Assembly: GCA_914767885.1 (NCBI GenBank)
Contig: CAJZBQ010000057.1
Coordinates: 868,001 to 932,000, forward strand
Reading direction: 5' to 3'
Source: Blepharisma stoltei
Taxonomy: Eukaryota; Ciliophora; Heterotrichea; Heterotrichida; Blepharismidae
Length of the DNA: 64,000 nt
Shown one piece after another: positions 44,899-54,649 of the stretch. Numbering within the stretch: the first letter of the stretch is position 1; every line of letters starts with the position of its first letter. The notes under the pieces were generated by a model. It did not search any database and had not been told where the DNA came from. It worked only from the letters and a program-made list of their open reading frames with translations. Both the position numbers and the translations under genes were made by a program.

Positions 44899-47164
44899 AT
44901 GGGCTGTACAAAAAGCCGACCTCACGATGTCATTGTTCCTGTCCGCGCAGGATTATCAAATCCTAAACTCGAAGATAAAAGACATAAAGATGAAACTCTA
45001 GCAGAAAATTCATTTAAATCCCCTACAAACGCTGAGAATATTCAAAATGAAAAAAAAATATTTAGCGATGGTGAAAGTTTTACCGATATTTATGATACTT
45101 TTGATATAATAGCTACATTTCCTTATGCAGAATATAGAAAATGTGTCCATAAGCACACCGGCCTGATTAGGTCTGTTAAAATCGTCCCAATTCCAAAAGG
45201 CAACAAAAGCTATGTTGATGAAAAAAGCTTAAAGCGCGAAGTAAAAGCGTTATCCAAGCTAGACCATCCCAATATACTGAAAACCTATGATATTTTAGCT
45301 GACGACAATAAATTTTATATTGTCATGGAATACTGGGATGGCGGACTTTTACTTGACAAATTACAAGAACGAAAATTTTTAACTGAAGCCCAGGTTAGCT
45401 CTATTGTAGAGCAATTGCTTTCTGCTGTTGCATATGCTCATAGCCATAAAGTGCTGCATAGAGACCTTTCTCCAAACTCAATTTGCCTTATGAACAAAGG
45501 AAACGATTTAATAATAAAAATCATAGATTTCGGGGTTTCAGCCTTTGTGGACTTAAATTTGCAGTATCAGGGAAAGCTTGGAAATTCATTTTTTATAGCA
45601 CCAGAAGTGTCTGATGATTTTTATAACGAAAAATGTGATATTTGAAGCAGAGGTGAATAATGCATTAAAATGACGTCATAATTCAACCCACCCTCTTGCT
45701 CCCTGTAGTTGGCGTCCACAAGGTGCAGAGACCTTGATGAAGGAGACTGGAGTTCGGAATTTGCATCCGGCTAGGTTTTTCTGGTTTGCTAAAGCTCAAT
45801 ATCAGGTGGCCAACCGTAGGCTTTACTCCAATGCAAAGCTTTTACCTCAGAGGAGACGGGCCAGGAAGTGCAAAAGGGTTTCCCAGCGGTATCAATGTGG
45901 TTAGTCTCGACCAATCGGAACTATTCCAAGCGTGAAACCAGAAATGCGCCCTGGGCTACAGATTTCCCCTTTAGCTGAGAGTCGACCGAAAATTTGACCC
46001 TTTTGAATTTTCAATGGTGGACTGCTGACATGCAGCACGGTGACCCAAACTTTCCGACTACCAGGAAGCATGTGCAGGCCCATATCCGGTAAGAGTAAGA
46101 TTTGAAGGTCGTAAGACGATTATCGGCGAAGTTGATGAGTGGAGCCATATGGAAAGGAATAAGAATCTCCGGATCCCAACAGGGAGCTTTTCCATAATCT
46201 AAGTTAATGTTAAAGAAGCATAGGCTGCATCATGCATTTACTGCTTGTTGGAAAGCCTCCATTTGGTAACAACACAGAAAAAGAGCTGAAATTAAGTGTT
46301 AAACAAAATTCCTTAGACATCTCCTCGTTAGAGAATTTAACTATATCTGAAGAAGCCATAATTTTACTTAAAAACCTCCTAAATAAAGATTTTACAACAA
46401 GAATAAGTGCTATAGAAGCCTTGCAAAGCTCTTGAATAAAAAAACCCAAAGAAAATTCCAAAGTAAACTCGGCTGCTATACAAAAGTCTATGGAAAATTT
46501 AATCTCTTATCACTGTTCATCAAAGCTAAAAGATGGGATCCAGACTTTTATTGCTTCTCAAATAATGACCCATGAAGATACAGAAAACCTATTAAAGTCT
46601 TTTAAAAATATTGATAAAAACAGTGATGGAAAAATAAGCAGCCCAGAGCTTTGTAGATTTTATTCTACAGTAATGGGAGATGGAATTGGAAGAGAAATTG
46701 CTAAAGATGTCATAAAAAAGTGCATGATTTTTGCTCTGTACTTTTTGACAGCAAGACTCTAAATTTTTACAGTATTTTTTGCTAACAAAAGTCGCACTGT
46801 CATAAAATTTCGGTAAAATCTGCTTTGTATCTATATGGCTGTAAAAATTTACAGAGCAAATATCATTCAGCCCATAAAAAATGTAGATACTGATAGAGAT
46901 GGCTATCTGGAGTATACTGAATTTATAAGGGCAAGTGCTGAAAGGAGGATTTTACTATCCAAACAAAATCTAGAAGCTACATTCACAATGCTCGATAGAG
47001 ACGCCAGCGGTAAAATTTCTGTATCTGAGCTCCAAGAAATTCTTGAAGACACGATCCTTATCCAAAATCAAGCATGACAAGAAATTATTAAAGAAGCCGA
47101 CCAAAATCTTGATGGCGAAATCGACATAAAAGAGTTTTACACCCTACTAATCAATAAATTTTAA
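44899..47164 (+). CDS. Calcium-dependent protein kinase (CDPK), N-myristoylated
   Basis: Removing a 571-bp SINE-like element and a 162-bp IES gives exactly 511 codons (510 aa). MGCTKSRPH is a myristoylation signal. The kinase domain has RSVKIV lysine, VLHRDLSPNS, IDFGVSAF, APE and CDIWSRG; the glycine loop is degenerate (ATFPYAEY), which is odd. Four EF-hands follow: DKNSDGKISSPEL, DTDRDGYLEYTEF, DRDASGKISVSEL, DQNLDGEIDIKEF. CDPKs couple calcium to motility or secretion in alveolates. The insertions lie in the kinase and in EF-hand 2. Confidence 0.9.
45654..46224 (+). mobile_element. SINE-like element (copy 4, 571 bp) in the CDPK gene
   Basis: GC-richer ORF-free insert sharing AGCGTGAAAC and GTCGACCGAAAAT blocks with the element at 25684. 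A diverged duplication around ATGCATT flanks it (45659-45666 and 46231-46238). In-frame repair (WSRGCIMHLLLVG) needs the AGG at 45651-45653 to join the AGG at 46222-46224; there is no left TA in a usable phase. Confidence 0.65.
46715..46876 (+). other. IES, 162 bp, with internal inverted repeats
   Basis: CATAAAAAA occurs at both ends; TA 46713-46714 joins TA 46875-46876, giving KDVIKNVDTDRDGYLEY, which restores EF-hand 2. Inside, TTTTGCTCTGTA...TTTTTGACAGC near 46733 is repeated inverted near 46830-46858, a small MITE-like pair nested in the IES. Confidence 0.8.
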
Positions 47165-47184
47165 ACCATTTTTATCAATAAATT

Positions 47185-50100
47185 TTAGCTAATTTCGCTT
47201 TCCACAAATTCAGTAATATTGAAGCCTTCTGTTTCCTTGCTCGTTTTCTCTTCTTTCTTTTCTTTCTGTGGTTTCTTAGGTCTTTTGTTCATCCCAATAA
47301 ACATTTTGGTATGGCTCACATGGTCAAATTCATTGTCGTCAAGTAAAAGTTCAGTCAGTTCTGATGGTCTGAAAATGTCAGCTTTAAAAGCTCCTCCTGC
47401 ATAAACTGTTGTCTGGACTGTTTGTTTTTGTTTTGCCCTTTTCAGGATTTTTTCTTCAACTGTATGAGATGTGATAAGCCTATACACGTCGACTGGCTTA
47501 GTCTGGCCAATTCTATGGACTCTGTCAGTAGCTTGAGCGTCCATGGTAGGGTTCCAATCAATATCATAAAAAATCACAGTGTCAGCGGCTGTTAAATTTA
47601 CACCTAGACCTCCTGCTCTTGTTGAAAGAATAAATGCGAAAACTTCAGTGCTGCTTTGGAAATCGTCAATTAAGTCTCTACGCTCAGCAATATTTGTAGA
47701 CCCGTCTAGTCTTAAAAAGGAGTATTTCCTGAAATATAAAAAGTCTTCTAAAATGTCAAGCATTTTGGTCATTTGGCAGAAAATTAATACTCTGTGGTTT
47801 TCGTCGTAAAGCTTTTTGAGAAGTCTGTCGAGAATTTTTAGCTTGGCACTGTCGTGAAGAAGCTTTTCAATGCTTGGCAAATCGACGTAACAAGGGGTGG
47901 GAGCATTGAAACAGTAAGAAAATGGTATGTCTATGTTTTGGCCTTGGCACTCATAAAAAAAGCTTGGTTTGAATTGGTTTCCGAGTAAATTTTTTTTAAG
48001 GGCAGGAGACTGCTTGAGATATTGCCAATTCAGCTTGAAGTGTATTGTGGAACAAGAAAATTCAATAGGAGCAGCTACAGCTACAGGTGTTACTAAGTTT
48101 ACCAAAATTCTGGGAATGATATCATCAGAGATTTTCAAGGGCGCTTTCTTATTCCTATAAACCAGCAGCGGCAGCTTAGCTTCTTCATACTTAATAAGCC
48201 TTGAATACCGTTTAATATAATGCAGCGCTATAATCCCTCTTATCAGCTGACTTCCTACCTTTAAATTGAAACAAAAATCCTGCTCCAATTTAAAGGGTGG
48301 TTTTCGAAAAAAGCATACTAATTTTCTTTATAAAAACAAAATTGAGCCCAATATTTTGAATTTTGATTAAATCGATTCAATGTGAAAGCTGTTTTAAAAG
48401 TTCTATTTGCCCGATTTATTAAAGTAGGTATAAAACTTTATATTTAAAATTTTCCTATTGAAAATAAATTTTTTTTTCCAATTTAAAGGGTTAAAATACC
48501 CAAAAAATGGAAACTTTACCTATGTTTTATTCCAATTTAAAGAGCGGGAGTGAGGCGATTCAATAATTTTGATCCCTTCATTATAGCTCATCCCTAAAAG
48601 CTTGAAAAACCAAAAATACTCCGTATCAAAAATGCTTGGCAATTTTTTATTTTCCAAATACAGTTCATTGTAAACTATCCTTGGGATATTGAAATTTATT
48701 GGGTTTTTATTTCCAATCCTCACCTCAGTAAGCTGATTAAACCCTGGTTTAGGCTGGCAATTCTGCAGCAGAGGGTCTTTAAAAGTAATTGGTGTATGTT
48801 CCGGCCTTCTCTCAAACAGATCAGGATGATTGCAAACCTTTCTAAACTGCATCATTAAATTCATCAAATTTTCCACCTTAGTCTTGCTATCAGCCATTGA
48901 GAACAGCTCACTAATATTCAACTTCCTTTTAATCATACTATAAAGCATTTTCTGCCTATTTGTCAGTTCACAAAAATACTCATGCTCTGTTTTCTTGCCA
49001 ATTTCGCTTTCCACATCTTTTTTTACTCTTCTAGCTCCCCCCCTCCGTGAGCGAAAAAAAAATCTTGTTCGCTCATGGAGGGGTTCATTTTTTTTTTAAA
49101 AAACTTTATATATAAATTTTATAGAATTGTTTTTTCGAATTTAAACAAAACACACTTCGCAAAAATTGGAAAGCAAATATTAATTTAATTTTATAATTTT
49201 TATGTTTTATAACGCAATTTTGTTTAATTTTAAACAGAATTAGCTAGAGATTTCATGATATATCAAAATTTTTACCATAAAATTTGTTTTATTAACAAAT
49301 TTTTTGTTCGTTACGGAGGGTGGGGTTTTGGCCAAAAAAGGATTTTTCTCTATGGTTTTGTTCGCTCACTGAGGGGGGAGTAAGCATAAATGGCTTCAAT
49401 ATTGCATGCAGCCTCTGAAGCTGCTGCTGATTTAAAGCTCCTGCATCTTGTGAGTGAGCCTCAATGTCTTTTGAAAACCACTCTTCAAAGTGCTCGTGGG
49501 AGTCAAAAAGCTTTGGCATAATAAAATGCAATAAAGCCCACAGTTCTGCCATAGAGTTTTGTATAGGCGTCCCTGTCAATAATAGCTTATTTCTAGCATT
49601 AAATCCTAATAAAACGTTCCACCGCTGAGTGGCTGTATTTTTTATAGCATGAGCTTCGTCAAGAATCATATAGTAATTGCCCGAGGATGGTGCTATCTTG
49701 TACCATCCTCGGGCAATTCAAAAATGGCCCCACACCGGGAATCGAACCCACGTGTGGGGCCATTTTTTTGGTATGTGGCCAACATCGACTTACACGCACC
49801 AAAAATGGCCCCACACGTGGGCTCGATTCCGGTGTGGGGCCATTTTTTGAATTGCCCGAGGATGGCGCAAGATAGCGCCATCCTCGGGCAATTCCTATAT
49901 ATTTTCACATGACTTTTTGGAAGTTTTTTTCATCTGCAAGGACAAGCTGATAAGAAGTAACGCAGACGTGGAATGAAGAGTCGTCGTTGCCTAGCTTTTT
50001 GTTTTGCATGTAACGGCGAAGGGATTTTCGCTCTTTCATCTGTCCCCAGTAAGGAAGAGTTTTTAAGGTTGGGCAAAATTTGTTAAGCTCGGCTAGTCAG

Positions 50101-51845
50101 TTGTGGAGGGTTGAGGCTGGGCATACGATGAGGAATGGCCCCCAGATATTTTTATTGTAGGCAAGATGGGCAAGTAAAGCGATTGTTTGGATGGTTTTCC
50201 CAAGACCCATTTCATCAGCTAAAATCCCATTTATTCCTTGATCGTAAAGGTTGTCAAGCCATCTGAGTCCTTTCATTTGGTAATCTTTGAGGTCTCCAGT
50301 AAAAATAGGTGGGGTCTCTTCAATTCTTGAAAAAATTTTTGTTTCGTCAACCCTGTCAAGCCCTGTCAGCCCTACATCTTTTAGGTCTTCATTATTCATA
50401 TTTGAGGTATCCCCAAACTGCTTTAAATGGTCTCTATGCTCTTTTATCATAGTTTTCACGCTTTCTCTTGCTTGGTCTTCATCTACTCCAATGCTTGATA
50501 CATGTGTAGTTGCAGTCGGCATAATTCCTAGCTTCTGAGCCATAAAAATCGCATAAATGTCTGACTGTCTCATGATATATTCTAATTTTTTCCTCTGTCT
50601 AAGCGACTCTTCCTCTTCTTCTCTTTTTTTCCTGGTCTCATTTTCTTCTCTTTCCCTTTTTCTCCTCATATCTGCAGTTTCCCTTTCTTTTCTTTTTCAA
50701 TAACTCACCATTTCTCTTTGAAGCCTTTTGGCTCTGACTGGCGCTTCTTTAGCTTCTCTTTGCATTTTCCCCGCCTTTTTGGCGACTTCTTTAGAACAAA
50801 GCTGGCTAATTCTTTTGCAATTGTTCCTTAGGTCTCCTCTTTGTTTCTGCATGCCTTTAAAAGCTTTTGGGAGATCTCGCTTAATGAGAAAGCTTAATCC
50901 CCTATTTAAATTGGGACAAAATATCAGGAAAATTTCATTTTTTTGGTACATTAACCCCCTTTAAGTTGGGTAATTTTTTTTTCCAATAGGATTTTATGAA
51001 TTTTATAATTAATATATTATTTAAAAATATCTTTATTAAATAAATTCAAGTATAAAATTTTTAAAAATAAAAAAAATTTAATTGGAAGGTTTTTTTATCC
51101 AATTTAAAGGGATGGGAGCTAAGGCTTTTTTGATCAAAATGCTTTCTACTTTTTCTGATACGCTTTTACTTGTACTGCGGGGCTTTTGCACCTTAGTTGG
51201 TGCGCGTGGGAACTCTTTTGATGCGGTGATTTTGCGAATTGATGTGTTGTGAATCTTTAACGCTGAGGTAGGCTTCACTCGGGCAAGAAGCGCGCTTAGC
51301 TGTTCTGGTCGGAAACTTTCAAAGCTGAAGCTTAGCTTAGGTAATTTATTTGGGTCAAGTTGGTATTTTTTGATGGCCATAATGTCACTTCGGCGCAAGC
51401 CCAAATACCTTTCTTGATCCAGTGAAAAATCTTGTTCATATGCTTTCTTGAGCAGATTTTCTTCTTCTGCCCTTTCTTCTTCTTCAGTTTCTGAGAGCTC
51501 ACATACCTTTTTTAAATAATGTTCAATCTTGTGGGCCCGATTGTTCAGCTTGAGGGCTTTGTATGGGAACATTCCGTCTTCGCATGGGCTTTCTTTAGAA
51601 GAATTCAGTATTCCTCTCACCTCCAGCTCGTAGCGCTGGCGCTTCTGAGGAAGAAGAGGGGTGCCGATGGTAGAAAGAGATGGGAGACTTAGGAGAGGAG
51701 ACTGAAGATGGGTCTCTAAAGACACTATGGGCTGAGATTGATCCTCAAATGTCGTAAACTCTACTGATCTCTGTATGAATCTTACCTCTGAGGTGTTTCT
51801 GAGCAGATACGCAAGCATCGATAAATCACGTCCACTGGTCGACAT
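47185..51845 (-). CDS. INO80: INO80-type SNF2 chromatin-remodelling ATPase
   Basis: Four insertions (225, 229, 349, 303 bp) removed give exactly 1,185 codons. A DBINO region precedes the motor ([32 protein letters not shown]). Motor motifs: [59 protein letters not shown], then the long INO80-type spacer, [23 protein letters not shown] and [12 protein letters not shown]. It slides or evicts nucleosomes and acts in repair and replication. The C-terminus is a Lys/Glu-rich tail. Each insertion sits inside or next to a conserved motif, which makes its limits very clear. Confidence 0.95.
48251..48553. mobile_element. MITE family B, copy 2 (303 bp), TGA/TCA target
   Basis: Ends CTTCCTACCTTTAAATTG and CCAATTTAAAGAGCGGGAG with inward copies. 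The duplicated target is TGA at 48248-48250 and 48551-48553 (TCA on the gene strand), with no TA. Removal gives [12 protein letters not shown] in INO80. Confidence 0.85.
49034..49382. mobile_element. MITE family A, copy 6 (349 bp) in INO80
   Basis: Ends CTCCCCCCCTCCGTGAGCG and CACTGAGGGGGGAG. Flanks are TAG and TAA, sharing only TA. Joining TA 49381-49382 to TA 49032-49033 restores [12 protein letters not shown], a nearly invariant SNF2 segment. Confidence 0.92.
49673..49901. mobile_element. Hairpin element F: nested palindrome with tRNA T-arm-like motifs
   Basis: About 215 bp forming an almost complete inverted repeat: outer arms TTGCCCGAGGATGG...; inner arms AAAATGGCCCCACACCGGGA on the left and TGTGGGGCCATTTTTT on the right. 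Both arms hold hairpins of their own, one carrying GGGAATCGAACCCACG, the complement of a tRNA T-arm/B-box (GGTTCGATTCC). TATATA borders both sides; removal restores [12 protein letters not shown]. Confidence 0.9.
50898..51122. mobile_element. MITE family B, copy 3 (225 bp, short)
   Basis: CCCCTATTTAAATTGGGACAAA at the left and ATCCAATTTAAAGGGATGGGAG at the right; TAA duplicated at 50895-50897 and 51120-51122. Removal gives [18 protein letters not shown] in INO80. Confidence 0.85.
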
Positions 51846-52831
51846 ATTTCGTGCAAGATTCGTCTGTGATGGCTTCCATCTTTCGGAAGGGGTTCTACTT
51901 AGGCATTAACGAAGATAATTAAATTTTAAAATATTGACACTTTATATGGAAAGAAAAAATTATATTTGAAGATATATAGGGATTTTTTGCCTTGGATAAA
52001 AAGAATTTTGGCTTAAAATTGGTAAAATGGTTTTAATATGTGGAGAAAGGATAAGAAATTTGAGTAAACACTATACAAATAATTATGAATTCAAATATAC
52101 TGGTTTTCGGTTCATTTAATTGAAAGCTATTTATAGGGTGGGGAAATTTTTAAAAATGTTGCTTCTTCAGTATGAAGTTAATTTTAAAAGAAGGGTTTGG
52201 ATAATTAATTTAATTAAAATTGTGAATAAATCAGTCTTAAATTTAATATATCCATACTAAACTTTGTGTAATTTAGAAATTTTTCAAATATATATTATAA
52301 AAAGAAAATACAGGGTGGAATTTATTTTTATAATAAATATTTGTAAACTCTATTATAAGCTTTTATAATAAATAATTTATTATATAATAACCTCCCAAAA
52401 AGAGTCACAAAACAAGTAAATTGATATAATAAAAATACTTAAAATTTATATAATCTTTGCTCTTAATTATATCAAAAATAAATTTAAAGTAGTACACTGT
52501 CCATCGTAATTGTTTGCATTTCCCATGATCTTAATAATCTTTATTTACTTCACAATAAATTTAAAAATTTTATTTTATGTATAAAAATTACAAAATAATT
52601 TCGAGATTTCATAATTTCCATATTTTCCGCATCTTATATTCACTATATATTTCAAAATTATTTATTATCTAATCTCCATCCTTTATTCTTTTATTCACCA
52701 TTTGGCCTTTACTACTCAATTAATCATTTTATCCATATTTAAGTCCAATTTTTTCAATCCATTCACTAAAGTATCCCAAAAATCAACTAAGATCTCATTT
52801 TATTCCAAAGCTTCATTTATTTTATAATTTT
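51846..52831. other. Divergent intergenic region, ~985 bp, no gene seen
   Basis: Very AT-rich; lies between the INO80 and PP2C copy 2 start codons and so holds both promoters. No ORF, no known repeat end and no palindrome of note. The longest intergenic stretch outside the accessory block and the first kb. Confidence 0.5.
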
Positions 52832-54505
52832 ATGGGAAATTGGTGTATAAATGCGTCGCAAAAAATCCAAAGCATTTCAGGTAAGTTTCATTTAGACCTG
52901 CAGTATTTCAACTCAGTGTCTCTCAAAGTAGCCGATCGCGATCACGTCGGGCACATTACTGGAGAAAGCCAATGCTTTGTTCACCTTCCAGGTCCAATCC
53001 ATCAGCAAAGTCTTCTTACTACTGTTTATAAATTACCTTTAAGAATATGTGGTAGCGTTCTCCCAAGTCTAAATCATCTCGATGGCAAGGCAAGTCCTTC
53101 GCTAGACACCTATGCAATCCTTTCCAAAAATGGTTGCCTCTTCTGCATCCTTTTTGATGGGCACGGAACAGAAGGTGGCAAAATTGGGCTCCATGTCATT
53201 TCTAGCTTTTTGATAGCCTGTTTGACCCAAAATTTTTGATAATCAGATATTGTTCTCAAAAAATTATTAATTTTTTGACTAAAAATCTACTAGAAACTGT
53301 CTAACTATAAAACAAAATTATGAACGGCAAAATCATTGCTTTTTGCAAAAAGTTTATGCTTGACTTTTTCTCAGAAAATTTCCAGAAGTTTGAAGAATCA
53401 CCTAAAGAGACCATTATTGAGATGGTGCATCAGTGTGATGAAAAATTAAGCCAAAGCGGGATCAGCTGCTCACTGTCTGGATGTACAGCAGTTGTGCTTG
53501 TTATGAACAAAGAAGGGATCCATGTAGGGAGTGTAGGCCACCCACAAGCAGTTTTAGCGAGTTTACCTAGTGACGACTCGCCTACACAAAATGATGAAGC
53601 ATCTATAGAAATAGGTGATGAAATTGAGGCGACCCAGTATATCAGAAGTATAGAGCCATCAAGGATTTTAGCACCTATTGCATTGACGCTGAAGCAGAAG
53701 CCAAATCATGAAATAGAATTTAAAAGAATAACTGAAGCTGGAGGAATCGTGGAAAGAATGGTAGATGATTTAGGACAGCCTATTGGGCCATATAGAGTTT
53801 GGTTGAACCCAGGAAACCTGCCTGGATTAACAACTTCAAGGACTATTGGTGATGCTCTTGCTAAAGAAATTGGTGTAATCTCTACACCAATCTGCAACTC
53901 TTTCAAAAAATTTATAAGCTTTTTTTCCCTGAATAGACTATAAAATATCCATCAATTTTTAAAAATAATTTATAATAAGCCATTCAGAAAACAAGCTTTA
54001 TACCGGAGCTGACCAGTTTATTGTAATTGCCAGCAATGGAATTTGAGATGTCATGGACCAAACTGAAGTCATCAATTTTGTTGAAAAATTCAGGACATCT
54101 TGCAAAGGGAAGTCAGCTGATTATCCAGCTAACGCTACAAACTCGTCAATTGCAAGACTATTGTGCGAAGAAGCGAGATATAGGTGATTTGGGATCGTGG
54201 AAAAACAAAATGCGATGATTGATGATATTTCATGTATAATTATTGAGTTAAGTAATGTAGTCCCAACAATGCCAACAGGAGAGTCTGCAAAGGTGACAGC
54301 TTCAAGAGCACTAGAGCCTTGGAAAACAATTGCTATTGATAGTGAAGTTTATGTGGCCAATAAACATGCGATAAGAAATGACCCTGCGAGAGGAAGTATG
54401 ACGACTGGAGAAATCCATAACGAAATTATTGAAGCTGCCATGGAAATTATTAGAGAAAAAGAAGAAGAGGGAGAATCAAATCAAAACGCGTTGGAGCTAC
54501 TTTAA
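52832..54505 (+). CDS. PP2C-type protein phosphatase (copy 2)
   Basis: Removing a 15-nt intron, a 149-bp insertion and a 61-bp IES gives 483 codons (482 aa). Motifs parallel copy 1: ILFDGHGTEGGK, SLSGCTAVVLV, SRTIGDALA, IASNGIWDVMD (Trp by TGA) and IDDISCII. But VGSVGHPQAV replaces the usual GDSRAV (Asp lost), and NGIWD has Asn for the Asp of ASDG, so metal binding is probably weakened: possibly a low-activity or pseudo-phosphatase. MGNWCINA suggests N-myristoylation. Confidence 0.85.
52881..52895 (+). other. 15-nt spliceosomal intron
   Basis: GTAAGTTTCATTTAG; removal gives QSISDLQYFNS. Frame-neutral, so it is called from the GT...AG ends and the family length. Confidence 0.75.
53185..53333 (+). 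other. 149-bp insertion bounded by GGCAAAAT direct repeats, not TA
   Basis: GGCAAAAT occurs at 53177-53184 and 53326-53333. Collapsing them gives HGTEGGKIIAFCKKFM, which aligns with HGPEGEKVVERCGEIV of copy 1. I found no TA-to-TA cut that restores this alignment; all tried give a stop or wrong frame. Confidence 0.7.
53917..53977 (+). other. Short IES, 61 bp, in PP2C copy 2
   Basis: TA 53915-53916 joins TA 53976-53977; TAAGC is present on both sides. Gives FKKFISHSENKLYTGADQF. Confidence 0.65.
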
Positions 54506-54649
54506 AGCTATTAAAAATAATCTGACTAGTTCAGGTTCATTAGTCTCTTTATTATATTAAATATCCTCTATTTCATAATAATTAGGGCTAATTTTGCTAT
54601 TGTGACTGTCTAATTTAATGCATTTGTTTAAATTAAATTTAAAATAAAC

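Noticed and set aside
49720-49850. Possible tRNA gene
   Set aside because: Only T-arm/acceptor-like pieces are present, as mirror copies; there is no D-arm or anticodon arm.
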